Shown here one piece after another: positions 13,014 through 23,337 of a DNA stretch of 31,194 bases. The stretch is from Nemertoderma westbladi (lineage: Eukaryota; Xenacoelomorpha; Nemertodermatida; Nemertodermatidae): assembly GCA_032718475.1 (NCBI GenBank), contig JAUCBJ010005800.1, positions 1 through 31,194 on the forward strand. Reading direction: 5' to 3'. Below the pieces are notes generated by a model. It was given only the letters and a program-made list of their open reading frames with translations, searched no databases and had not been told where the DNA came from. The position numbers and the translations under genes are program-made. The first letter of the stretch is position 1; every line of letters starts with the position of its first letter.

Positions 13014-13530
13014 TGGTGCGGATATGAACTGTCTGACTACTTGTGGCTAGGGAGAACTAAGAATACGGCCCCAGTGGTGCGGATATGAACTGTCTGACTA
13101 CTTGTGGCTAGGGAGAACTAAGAATACGGCCCTAGTGGTGCGGATAGGAACTGCCTGACTACTTGTGGCTAGGGAGAACTAAGAATACGGCCCCAGTGGT
13201 GCGGATATGAACTGTCTGACTACTTGTGGCTAGTGAGATCTCTAATAATACGGCCCCAGTGGTGCGGATATGAACTGTCTGACTACTTGTGGCTAGTGAG
13301 ATCTCTAATAATACGGCCCCAGTGGTGCGGATATGAACTGTCTGACTACTTGAGGCTAGGGAGTATAAGAATACGGCCCCAGTGGTGCGGATATGAACTT
13401 TCTGACTACTTGTGGCTAGTGAGAACTAAGAATACGGCCCCATTGGTGCGGATATGAACTGTCTGACTACTTGTGGCTAGTGAGAACTAAGAATACGGCC
13501 CCAGTGGTGCGGATATGAACTGTCTGACTA
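12955..13530 (+). repeat. 61-bp tandem array derived from the right arm of the foldback
   Basis: There are nine to ten tandem units of about 61-65 bp. Each contains CTGACTACTTGTGGCTAG, then a GAGAACTAAGAATACGG or GAGATCTCTAATAATACGG variant, then CCCCAGTGGTGCGGATATGAA. The first about 42 bp of each unit equal the right arm of the inverted repeat at 12863-13013 without its TTAGTGA insertion. The remaining about 19 bp are spacer. The short open frame at 13224-13457 is a by-product of this periodicity. Confidence 0.93.
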
Positions 13531-13593
13531 ACTTTAACCCTTCATTTAAATGTATTGTGGCTCGATAATCATCTCTACGCTTCAGCTTATAGC

Positions 13594-13718
13594 ACCGGAA
13601 TCATTAATAAAGTCTTATGCAGTCACCCTAGAACTTTACTCCCTAGAGGTAACTTGTACTCATTTAGCAACCATTTAAGTATATATGGCAGAGATGCACC
13701 CGGCTGGTCCCTTTAAGT
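13594..13718 (-). mobile_element. SINE, 3' part, interrupted by a LINE insertion
   Basis: This segment aligns to the left part of the SINE at 25668-25890 through AGAACTTTACTCCC, AGAGG, ACTCATTTAGC, ACCATTTAAG/ACCACTTACG and GGCTGGT. At 13718 it stops being SINE-like and continues as the tail of an RTE-like LINE. The SINE resumes at 14274. Bases 13709-13718 (CCCTTTAAGT) are one copy of the target-site duplication. Confidence 0.8.
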
Positions 13719-14273
13719 ACTACTACTACTACTACTACTAGGATCGGCATGCTGCATTGCAGCTGCATTTTTAAGAATACTGTGCCGGCTTGTCAACAAA
13801 ATTGCACCGCCACAACTCCCTATCACCCATGACATTTGCTAGATCATCCGCATCTTCAAGGCCAGTGTCCTTTAAGATGCGTCTCAAGAAAGTCATGGGC
13901 TGTCCACCATGCTTATTCACTCCATGAGGCTGCCAAAGTACAAGATTATGCACTGGCTGGTCGGACGGCGAAAGCAATGTCCTGCAAAGCGGAGGCGATT
14001 TTGTTTTAGTGTCAAGCTTGGGGGAACCAATGAGACACATCCAATGTTATATAGTGTCTGGTTGGAGATGTGTGCATTGTACTTGACACAATGAACCCGG
14101 CGTAGCATTCTTGTGAATGTGCCATCCAGAGATTTGGTGTCCTCAGCAGTTAGAGCCCAGCATGGACTCCCGTAGAGGAGTACTGGAACTACTGCTGCTC
14201 TAAATAATCGGACCTTAAGTTTCCGATTAATTCTCGGTGACTTCCAAATCCTGGAAAGCCTATTCAAAGCCTA
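13719..14273 (-). mobile_element. 5'-truncated RTE-like LINE 3' end, inserted in a SINE
   Basis: Minus-strand copy of the last about 555 bp of the LINE seen at 19671-23337. It encodes the C-terminal reverse-transcriptase region (NRLSRIWKS, RLFRAAVVPVLLYGS, MLRRVHCVKYN, FLRRILKDTG) in two frames, with a frameshift near 14010-14030 between RLRFAGHCFR and DQPVHNLVLW. It retains the intact-looking YGSPCWALTAED segment that is frame-broken in the longer copy. On the minus strand it ends in GCCGATCCTAGTAGTAGTAG, a trinucleotide tail of about eight units, the same tail type as the longer copy. Flanking CCCTTTAAGT duplications at 13709-13718 and 14274-14283 mark target-primed insertion. It is a dead 5'-truncated copy. 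Confidence 0.9.
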
Positions 14274-14322
14274 CCCTTTAAGTCATTCGTGCCGAAACGC
14301 GGGGATCAAACCAAGGATATGA
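14274..14322 (-). mobile_element. SINE, continuation after the LINE insertion
   Basis: After the second CCCTTTAAGT the sequence resumes CATTCGTGCCGAAACG, exactly as in the uninterrupted SINE at 25791-25816. It then has GGGGATCAAACC, which on the minus strand is a B-box-like GGTTTGATCCCC. The A-box side is missing or too diverged to see, so the head seems truncated. Confidence 0.75.
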
Positions 14323-14654
14323 ATATTATGATTTACGGTTTTACCCTGAGAATAAAGTGTAAATACAAGTTAATCGACACGTAGGATCGCTGTTTTAATC
14401 ATATTGTTATCAATTAGATATCAATATCATATTTAGCTAATAATATTATCAGCTTAATGGAACTCCGTTTGCCGTTGCTGTGGCTGTTTTAATTGGTTAA
14501 ATACAATTAGTTGCGATTAATTATAGCCCAGGATATTTGGCAGAGACTGTTAATCTTTGGTGGTAAGTTATATATAAATATACACCAAGTTTATTGTATA
14601 TAGAGTTTATAACAACATAAACGGTGTCGTTAAATGATTAGATTAGCACCTTTC
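14323..14654. other. AT-rich unassigned sequence
   Basis: I see no gene or clear repeat here. The base composition resembles the flanking 43-bp array. Confidence 0.5.
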
Positions 14655-15290
14655 CTGTATATGAGTTACCTATTTATATAAACGTCCGATATATTATTTA
14701 TTATTTTTGATGAGTTACTTAATATTTATATATATATAAACCTCCGACACATTATTTATTATTGTAGTTCTGTATTTATAAATAAAATATAGAAACGTAT
14801 GAGTTTACGTGATTTTGTCTATTTTTATATAAACTTACGACACATTGTATGTATGTCATGTAGAAGTGTTCTGGACTTATATAAACTTCCGACATTGTCT
14901 GTAGATGAGTTCTATATTTATATAAATGACCGACATGTCTGTAGTTGAGTTCTATATTTATGTAAATAACCGACATATTGTCTGTAGTTGAGTTCTATAT
15001 TTATGTAAATAACCGACATATTGTCTGTAGTTGAGTTCTATATTTATGTAAATAACCGACATATTGTCTGTAGTTGAGTTCTATATTTATGTAAATAACC
15101 GACATATTGTCTGTATTTGAGTTCTATATTTATGTAAATGACCGACATATTTTCTGTAGATGAGTTCTATATTTATATAAATGCCCGACATATTGTCAGT
15201 ATATAATTGTATATTTATTTATATGAAAGTCCGACACATTGTATGTAACTTGTTCTATATTTATAAACAAATCATTCGACACATTACTTC
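14655..15290 (+). repeat. 43-bp AT-rich minisatellite with degenerate edges
   Basis: About 14-15 units contain TGAGTTCTATATTTATGTAA, then a CCGACATATTGTCTGTAG-like segment. The five or so central units (about 14930-15130) are nearly identical. Units toward both edges vary in length and sequence (for example CCGACACATTATTTATTATT and CCGACACATTGTATGTAA). This pattern is expected from unequal exchange homogenising the middle. The minus-strand open frame at 14776-14976 is a by-product. Confidence 0.92.
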
Positions 15291-15369
15291 AATTTCTAAT
15301 TATCCAATATACTTCGAATCTGCCTAGGGCCTAGCTTCCCTTAGTTATAAAGGTATGTCTAACATAATC

Positions 15370-18300
15370 TAGTCAGAACTAGTCTGGCTTAACTTATAAA
15401 TCGGAACTACCGGTAGTCTGGCTTAACGTATAAATCGGAACTACCGGTAGTCTGGCTTAATGTACAAATCGGAACTACCGGTTGTCTGGCTTAACGTATA
15501 AATCGGAACTACCGCTAGTCTGGCTTCACGTATAAATCAGAACTAGTCTGGCTTAACTTATAAATCGGAACTACCGGTAGTCTGGCTTAATGTATAAATC
15601 GGAACTACCAGTAGTCTGGCATAACGTATAAATCGGAACTACCAGTAGTCTGGCTTAACGTATAAATCGGAACTACCAGTAGTCTGGCTTAACGTATAAT
15701 TCAGAACTACCGTTAGTCTGGCTTAATGTATAAATCGGAACTACCGGTAGTCTGGCTTAACGTATAAATCAGAGTTAGTCTGGGTTAAATTAACATATAA
15801 ATCGGAACTACCGGTAGTCTGGCTTAACGTATAAATCGGAACTACCGGTAGTCTGGCTTAACGTATAAATCGGAACTACCGGTAGTCTGGCTTAACGTAT
15901 AAATCGGAACTACCGGTAGTCTGGCTTAACGTATAAATCGGAACCACCAGTAGTCTGGCTTAACCTATAAATCGGAACTACCGGTAGTCTGGCTTAACGT
16001 ATAAATCGGAACCACCAGTAGTCTGGCTTAACCTATAAATCGGAACTACCGATAGTCTGGCTTAACTTATAAATCGGAACTACTGGTAGTCTGGCTTAAC
16101 GTATAAATCGGAACTACCGGTAGTCTTTCTTAATGTATAAATCGGAACTACCGGTTGTCTGGCTTAACGTATAAATCGGAACTACCGCTAGTCTGGCTTC
16201 ACGTATAAATCAGAACTAGTCTGGCTTAACTTATAAATCGGAACTACCGGTAGTCTGGCTTAATGTATAAATCGGAACTACCAGTAGTTTGGCATAACGT
16301 ATAAATCGGAACTACCAGTAGTCTGGCTTAACGTATAAATCGGAACTACCAGTTGTCTGGCTTAATGTATAATTCCGAACTACCGGTAGTCTGGCTTAAC
16401 GTATAAATCAGAGTTAGTCTGGGTTAACTTAACATATAAATCGGAACTACCGGTAGTCTGGCTTAACGTATAAATCGGAACTACCAGTAGTCTGGCTTAA
16501 CGTATAAATCGGAACCACCAGTAGTCTGGCTTAACCTATAAATCGGAACTACTGGTAGTCTGGCTTAATGTATAAATCAGAACTACCAGTAGTCTGGCTT
16601 AATGTATAAATCGGAACTACCAGTAGTCTGGCTTAACGTATAATTCAGAACTACCGGTAGTCTGGCTTAATGTATAAATCGGAACTACCGGTAGTCTGGC
16701 TTAACGTATAAATCAGAGTTAGTCTGGGTTAACTTAACATATAAATCGGAACTACTGGTAGTCTGGCTTAACGTATAAATCGGAACTACCGGTAGTCTGG
16801 CTTAACGTATAAATCGGAACTACCGGTAGTCTGGCTTAACGTATAAATCGGAGTTAGTCTGGGTTAACTTAACATATAAATCGGAACTACCGGTAGTCTG
16901 GCTTAACGTATAAATCGGAACTACCGGTAGTCTGGCTTAACGTATAAATCGGAACTACCGGTAGTCTGGCTTAACGTATAAATCGGAACCACCAGTAGTC
17001 TGGCTTAACCTATAAATCGGAACTACCGGTAGTCTGGCTTAACGTATAAATCGGAACCACCAGTAGTCTGGCTTAACCTATAAATCGGAACTACTGGTAG
17101 TCTGGCTTAATGTATAAATCGGAACTACCAGTAGTCTGGCTTAATGTATAAATCGGAACTACCGGTGGTCTGGTTTAACCTATAAATCGGAACTACCGGT
17201 AGTCTGGCTTAACGTATAATTCCGAACTACTGGTAGTCTGGCTTAATGTATAAATCGGAACCACCAGTAGTCTGGGTTAACCTATAAATCGGAACTACTG
17301 GTAGTCTGGCTTAACGTATAATTCCGAACTACCGGTAGTCTGGCTTAACGTATAATTCAGAACTACCGGTAGTCTGGCTTAATGTATAAATCGGAACTAC
17401 CGGTAGTCTGGCTTAACATATAAATCAGAGTTAGTCTGGGTTAACTTAACATATAATTCCGAACTACTGGTAGTCTGGCTTAAGGTATTAATCAGAACTA
17501 CCGGTAGTCTGGCTTAACGTATAAATTGGAACTACCGGTAGTCTGGCTTAACATATAAATCGGAGTTAGTCTGGGTTAACTTAACATATAATTCCGAACT
17601 ACTGGTAGTCTGGCTTAAGGTATTAATCAGAACTACCGGTAGTCTGGCTTAACGTATAAATCGGAACCACCAGTAGTCTGGCTTAACCTATAAATCGGAA
17701 CTACCGGTAGTCTGGCTTAACGTATAAATCGGAACCACCAGTAGTCTGGCTTAACCTATAAATCGGAACTACCGGTAGTCTGGCTTAACTTATAAATCGG
17801 AACTACTGGTAGTCTGGCTTAACGTATAAATCGGAACTACCGGTAGTCTTTCTTAATGTATAAATCGGAACTACCGGTTGTCTGGCTTAACGTATAAATC
17901 GGAACTACCGCTAGTCTGGCTTCACGTATAAATCAGAACTAGTCTGGCTTAACTTATAAATCGGAACTACCGGTAGTATGGCTTAATGTATAAATCGGAA
18001 CTACCAGTAGTCTGGCATAACGTATAAATCGGAACTACCAGTAGTCTGGCTTAACGTATAAATCGGAACTACCAGTTGTCTGGCTTAATGTATAATTCCG
18101 AACTACCGGTAGTCTGGCTTAACGTATAAATCAGAGTTAGTCTGGGTTAACTTAACATATAAATCGGAACTACCGGTAGTCTGGCTTAACGTATAAATCG
18201 GAACTACCAGTAGTCTGGCTTAACGTATAAATCGGAACCACCAGTAGTCTGGCTTAACCTATAAATCGGAACTACTGGTAGTCTGGCTTAATGTATAAAT

Positions 18301-19490
18301 CAGAACTACCAGTAGTCTGGCTTAATGTATAAATCGGAACTACCAGTAGTCTGGCTTAACGTATAATTCAGAACTACCGGTAGTCTGGCTTAATGTATAA
18401 ATCGGAACTACCGGTAGTCTGGCTTAACGTATAAATCAGAGTTAGTCTGGGTTAACTTAACATATAAATCGGAACTACTGGTAGTCTGGCTTAACGTATA
18501 AATCGGAACTACCGGTAGTCTGGCTTAACGTATAAATCGGAACTACCGGTAGTCTGGCTTAACGTATAAATCGGAGTTAGTCTGGGTTAACTTAACATAT
18601 AAATCGGAACTACCGGTAGTCTGGCTTAACGTATAAATCGGAACTACCGGTAGTCTGGCTTAACGTATAAATCGGAACTACCGGTAGTCTGGCTTAACGT
18701 ATAAATCGGAACCACCAGTAGTCTGGCTTAACCTATAAATCGGAACTACTGGTAGTCTGGCTTAACGTATAAATCGGAACCACCAGTAGTCTGGCTTAAC
18801 CTATAAATCGGAACTACTGGTAGTCTGGCTTAATGTATAAATCGGAACTACCAGTAGTCTGGCTTAATGTATAAATCGGAACTACCGGTGGTCTGGTTTA
18901 ACCTATAAATCGGAACTACCGGTAGTCTGGCTTAACGTATAATTCCGAACTACTGGTAGTCTGGCTTAATGTATAAATCGGAACCACCAGTAGTCTGGGT
19001 TAACCTATAAATCGGAACTACTGGTAGTCTGGCTTAACGTATAATTCCGAACTACCGGTAGTCTGGCTTAACGTATAATTCAGAACTACCGGTAGTCTGG
19101 CTTAATGTATAAATCGGAACTACCGGTAGTCTGGCTTAACATATAAATCAGAGTTAGTCTGGGTTAACTTAACATATAATTCCGAACTACTGGTAGTCTG
19201 GCTTAAGGTATTAATCAGAACTACCGGTAGTCTGGCTTAACGTATAAATTGGAACTACCGGTAGTCTGGCTTAACATATAAATCGGAGTTAGTCTGGGTT
19301 AACTTAACATATAATTCCGAACTACTGGTAGTCTGGCTTAAGGTATTAATCAGAACTACCGGTAGTCTGGCTTAACGTATAAATTGGAACTACCGGTAGT
19401 CTGGCTTAACATATAAATCGGAGTTAGTCTGGGTTAACTTAACATATAAATTGGAACTACCGGTAGTATGGCTTAACTTTATATATAAAT
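15370..19490 (+). repeat. 34-bp satellite array with higher-order structure, about 120 copies
   Basis: The unit is CTTAACGTATAAATCGGAAC followed by TACCGGTAGTCTGG. Most copies carry the 12-bp perfect palindrome ACTACCGGTAGT. Common variants change its centre (ACCAGTAGT, ACTGGTAGT, CCACCAGTAGT), and a recurring variant unit reads GAGTTAGTCTGGGTTAAC. Distinct variants such as CTTTCTTAATG, GGCTTCACG and AAGGTATTAATCAG recur at fixed distances, showing that multi-unit blocks were duplicated. The array decays after 19476 into TTATATATAAATAGTTAAG. No coding signal. Confidence 0.96.
15910..19355 (+). repeat. Higher-order tandem duplication, period 1723 bp, inside the 34-bp array
   Basis: Marker variants in the first copy (about 15910-17632) recur in the second (about 17633-19355) at a constant offset of 1723 bp: CTTTCTTAATG at about 16121 and 17844, GGCTTCACG with its last C of CTTC at 16200 and 17923, and ATCAGAGTTAG at 17424 and 19147. 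The copies are nearly identical, with few substitutions (for example CCGATAG versus CCGGTAG). An older partial block lies 639-673 bp upstream, with markers at 15527 and 15771. Boundaries are accurate to about one unit. Confidence 0.9.
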
Positions 19491-19670
19491 AGTTAAGAGA
19501 ACTTAACTGTGTACGTGAAACATGAAATACCTGAGGCAACCCGATATCTCCTCCCTCTTGGCTGTTTCCTATAAGGAAGGGGGTGGGGGCCACGTTAACT
19601 CCCAAGGGTGAACGTTCAAGCATTCCAGGCCCTGCCACATCATATAGCGTGTGTGTAGCGTAACATCTAT
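19491..19670. other. Sequence between the 34-bp array and the LINE
   Basis: Short non-repetitive stretch. Its last part, GTGTGTAGCGTAACATCTAT, resembles the 19-bp repeat found on the other side of the LINE (CGTGTAGCTTAACATATA), so it may be a diverged unit marking the pre-insertion site. Confidence 0.5.
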
Positions 19671-19847
19671 ACTCTGGTCAGGTCAGGTATTCTAGATCAT
19701 TGATCAAGAAAACTTGCCACCTCCATGCAGCATAAGGGAGGTGCGACCTGAGGCTGCATAGACCCCCTTACTAGGGCAAATCTGGTCCTGTAACTAGGAC
19801 CCCCTTCGTTCTGCGATAAGGACGGTCCTGGCTTAAGGACCCATATA

Positions 19848-20071
19848 CTTAGCTGCAGGGGTATATGGCTGGGCCAAGCAGGTGGTGATCTACCAATGGC
19901 TGGTCAGGAGTAGAGTGTTCTCATGTCCACTCTGAGTGCACTTCACTGCGACCTGCACTTGGCAGCAGGGGTACAAGGCATGTCCCAGCAGATGAGCTAC
20001 ACAGCCAATGGTGGATCATGTGCGCCAGAGTAGATATAGGTGATGGGCCTCATATCTGACTCCACTGCGAC
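19848..20071 (+). repeat. Imperfect tandem duplication of about 119 bp in the LINE 5' region
   Basis: Two diverged monomers align, from CTTAGCTGCAGGGGTA (about 19848) to CACTGCGAC (ending 19952), and from CTTGGCAGCAGGGGTA (about 19967) to CACTGCGAC (ending 20071). Both share AGCAG, CCAATGG and AGAGTAGA-type blocks. Some LINEs carry tandem promoter monomers in the 5' UTR. Whether this is one is inference. Confidence 0.65.
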
Positions 20072-20085
20072 ACCCACCCTGTGGA

Positions 20086-21692
20086 ATGGCAAACCAGGGT
20101 GTGGTATTTGCCCCGAGAGCGGACTCGGCAAAAAAGCACCTCCCAACCCCCTCTATGGATTACATTAGTAATGCGGAGGTCCGGCCACTTGAGGCCATTG
20201 GAATTACCAGTCACAATTGGCCTCACAGGCGTCAGTTATCTCCTGACCGGCTGCCTGTCTCACCCCCTACTGGAGAGAGAGCGGCCAACAATTCTGTGAT
20301 TCCCTTTCCTGATGACCTTTCTGGCCCAAACCCTGGGTCACCAGGGAGGCCAGATTGTGATAGGGAGAGGGATTCTGGAGTTGGAGGCTACTCTCATGTT
20401 CCACCCCGACCAACAAAGCCATTGGTGAATCTGAGGCAAGTCACTAGACTAGCCTCAGTAAACACCCTAACATTCGGGTCCCCAATGCGACAGGGTGAGC
20501 TGACTGTCTTGGCAGATAAGCTTTCTCTTAGCGCAGTGGGTGTTCAAGAGCACCGAATGCAGACTGGACAGACTGATGAGGTTCTGATTAAGGACGTGGG
20601 GGGCGGTTGGCGGCTCGCCCTCGCATCAGCAGATGAGATAGTGGCAATGGTGGAATTGGTCTATTGATGAATCCAACTGCACATGCAGCATTGGACAAAA
20701 TAGACCAAATCTCAAACCGCATCATCCGTTGCCACTTCTCATGTTCTGGAAGACTGGCTAAGAAGTTCCTAAGGTGGTTCTGATTGTGTGCTACTCTCTA
20801 ACTAGTGTTGCCCTGTAGAGGAGGTTGAAAATTTCTACCACAATCTACAAGCAGCTACTGATAGGGTGGATCAGCATGCATTCTTAACATTCCTGGGAGA
20901 CTTTAATGCAAGTCTGCATCAATCACCTACATCGCCCTGGGTCTATAGCGAAATTCCGTCCATCTTCAGGATTTTATATCTGCAAATGGATTGTTTTCGG
21001 CTGGAACCCAGTTCACGATGCGAACTGGAAAGCTATGGACTCATAGTGGACCCAGTGGTCACAAGTCCCAAATAGACCATATTCTGTTTCGTAGGAAATA
21101 CAGGAGCTCTATACAAGACTGTAATGCTTTTACACTTCGACCCTTCTCCAGTGATCACCGCCTTATTGTGGCCAAGGTAAGAATTAGTCTGCGTGGTAGC
21201 AGAACAACGAAATCTGCCTTGCCGCGGCATGACTGGTCCTCCCTGTTGCAACAGCCAAGTGAGAGATCCAGCTTCACACTACAGCTGAGCAACAGGTATG
21301 AGGTTCTTGCCTCTGAGGCGGCAGATCACTGTGAGGGCTATACTGCCTTCACAGAAGCAGTTAAGTTAGCAGCTACAGAAACAGTTCCTGTATACCCTCG
21401 AAACAAGAAATGGGCCCCCTGGACTGACCACAAAATTCAGAAGTGCCGAAATGACCTATATAAGGCGCAGAAAGAGTCCCGACTCAAACAGACTACAGTG
21501 GCCAAGAATGCAGTTAAGGCTGCATCTAAGTCCCTGAACAGGCAGTACTCTGTTAATTTACAGGAGCTAATAAACCAACAGGTTGATGCCATCAATGATG
21601 CTGACGACAGCAGGCAATCATCCCAGGCATGGAAATCGATCAACAAAAAAAACTCCTCAATAATGACAGGGTATTGCCTGATAACTTTATAG
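20086..21692 (+). pseudogene. LINE ORF, endonuclease part, frameshifted
   Basis: An ATG at 20086 opens a 193-codon frame with a proline-rich N-terminal extension, then the start of an AP-endonuclease-like domain with the QEHR motif (catalytic Glu codon 20548-20550). This frame stops at 20665-20667. A shift near 20637 leads into another frame encoding GNGGIGLLMNPTAHAALD, so the stop is an indel product. The domain resumes with LGDFNA (GDFNA at 20896-20910), shifts again around 20990-21070, and continues with QIDHIL and SSDHRLIV (SDHR codons 21150-21161). All the usual catalytic motifs are therefore recognisable but spread over three frames. A linker rich in Lys, Arg and Gln leads toward the RT to about 21692. 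Confidence 0.85.
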
Positions 21693-23299
21693 AAGTAAAA
21701 GTGTCTGAGTCTGTACTCCCAGATATTCCCATTGGCGATATCTCCTTTGCAGAAGTGATGGCTGCTGCAAAGAGCATTAAGACCAATCGTGCCAGTGGAG
21801 TAGATGGTGTTCCCCCTGAGGTCCTCAAAATACCTGAGTGTTTAAAGCACATCTATCCCATCATAGTAGACATGTACCGAACAACAAGAGTCCTACAAGA
21901 AATGAAAACAAATAAGTTGATGCCAGTTCCCAAGATGGGCATTGGGCAACCTAACATCCGTTACGTTCTTTTCGGGGAATCTCATTAATCCCGATTGCTG
22001 CAAAACTATACAATAGAATTCTATTAAATCGCATCAGGGATCCCATTGAGAGACTGCTCCGTGGAAATCAGAATGGGTTCCGTAAAGGTCGTGGGACCAT
22101 GGAGCCTAGTTTGGCACTTAGAAGGATAATTGAAGAGTTATCAAAAAAGAAAGACAGGCATCTGGCTGTTATCTTTGTTGACTTCTTCAAGGCCTTTGAT
22201 TCAGTCTCTCGCTCACGTATGTTCAGCATACTTTCATTATATGGGATTCCTGATGAAATTATTGCAGCAATCAGATCAGTATACGATGGTTCGACAACAT
22301 TTGTGTCTACTGTTGACGGTGACACAGAACCATTTGAAGTGTTATGGGGCGTCCTCCAGGGAGACACACTTGCACCATTCTTGTTCATTATTGTGGTTGA
22401 CTATGTTCTACGCATGTCCTTAGATCATCATAATGATGATGGGGTGATGATAACTGGCTACTGCCTACTGGCTCCAGAAGTCGAGGAAATCCTGCCAAGT
22501 ACCTAACTGATCTAGACTTTGCTGATGACTTAGGAGTACTCTCAGAATCACTAGAGGGAGCCCAACGGCTCCTCAGCTCATTAGAACATGCTGCTGCTTC
22601 TAGTGTTGGTCTTTTTATTAACTCCTAAAAGACCAAAATTTTGACAGTTAACTTTGAAAGTCCTCAGCAAGTTTCTGACCGGATGAGCATAAGCTCAAAG
22701 GATGGTATGCTTGAGCATGTGGACGACTTCTGTTACCTGGGATCATGGATCCGGAAGACAGATGAGGACCTTCGAATACGTAAGGGAAAGGCATGGGCAG
22801 TCTTGAATAGGCTTTCCAGGATTTGGAAGTCACAGAGAATTAATCGGAAACTTAAGGTCCGATTATTTAGAGCAGCAGTAGTTCCAGTACTCTTCTATGG
22901 GAGTCATGCCGGGCTCTAACTGCTGAGGACACCAAATATCTGGATGGCACATTCACAAGAATGCTACGCCGGGTTTACTGTGTCAAGTACAATGCACACA
23001 TCTCCAACCAGACACTATATAACATTGGAGGTGTCTCATTGGTTCCCCCAAGCTTGACACTAGAACAAAGTCGCCTCCGCTTTGCAGGACATTACTTTCG
23101 CCATGAGGACCAGCCAGTGCGTAATCTTGTGCTTTGGCAGCTTCATGGAGAGAATAAGCATGGTGGACAGCTCATGACTTTCTTGAGACGCATTTTAAAG
23201 GACACTGGCCTTGAATATGCGGATGATCTACCAAATGTCATGGGTGATAGGGAGTTGTCGAGTTGCAATTTTGTCGACAAACCGCCACAGCATTCTTAA
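21629..23299 (+). pseudogene. LINE ORF, reverse transcriptase part, frameshifted and with a stop
   Basis: The RT lies in four pieces. 21629-21988 includes NRASGVDGVPPEVLK, typical of the N-terminal RT segment. A frame change before 21973 leads to RGISLIPIAAKLYNRILLNR and NGFRKGRGT, then motif A (FVDFFKAFDS, 22175-22200) and motif B (GVLQGDTLAPFLF), closing at 22506. A second shift gives motif C, FADDLG (FADD at 22518-22529), with an in-frame TAA at 22626-22628. The same frame resumes (VDDFCYLGSWIRKTDED, RLFRAAVVPVLFYGS) and is broken by a one-base deletion near 22906. Comparison with the fragment at 13719-14273, which retains this base, shows the deletion. The C-terminal piece ends at 23297-23299. 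The catalytic Asp residues are visible, but no continuous enzyme can be made. Confidence 0.88.
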
Positions 23300-23337
23300 A
23301 AATTCAGCTGCAATGCAGCATGCCGATCCTAGTAGTA

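Larger units (their letters stand above)
19671..23337 (+). mobile_element. RTE-like non-LTR retrotransposon (LINE), near full length, inactive
   Basis: The order is a non-coding 5' region (19671 to about 20085), an apurinic-endonuclease-like domain, a reverse transcriptase, and a 3' end GCCGATCCTAGTAGTAGTA. The single ORF plan, the endonuclease followed directly by the RT, the trinucleotide tail and the RT motifs LQGDTLAPFLF and FADDL fit the RTE group of LINEs, though the exact clade needs a tree. GTAACATCTA at 19660-19669 and GTAACATATA at 23338-23347 differ at one base and may be the target-site duplication, although the right copy overlaps the AGT tail. Several frameshifts and an in-frame stop show that this copy cannot make its protein. 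Confidence 0.88.

Noticed and set aside
13224-13457. 77-codon open frame
   Set aside because: It lies wholly inside the 61-bp array and repeats with it.
13909-14094. Plus-strand open frame over the LINE fragment
   Set aside because: It is antisense to recognisable reverse-transcriptase sequence.
19390-19638. 82-codon minus-strand open frame
   Set aside because: Much of it is 34-bp array sequence. No known domain.
21033-22388. Minus-strand open frames within the LINE
   Set aside because: They are shadows of the endonuclease and reverse-transcriptase frames on the plus strand.
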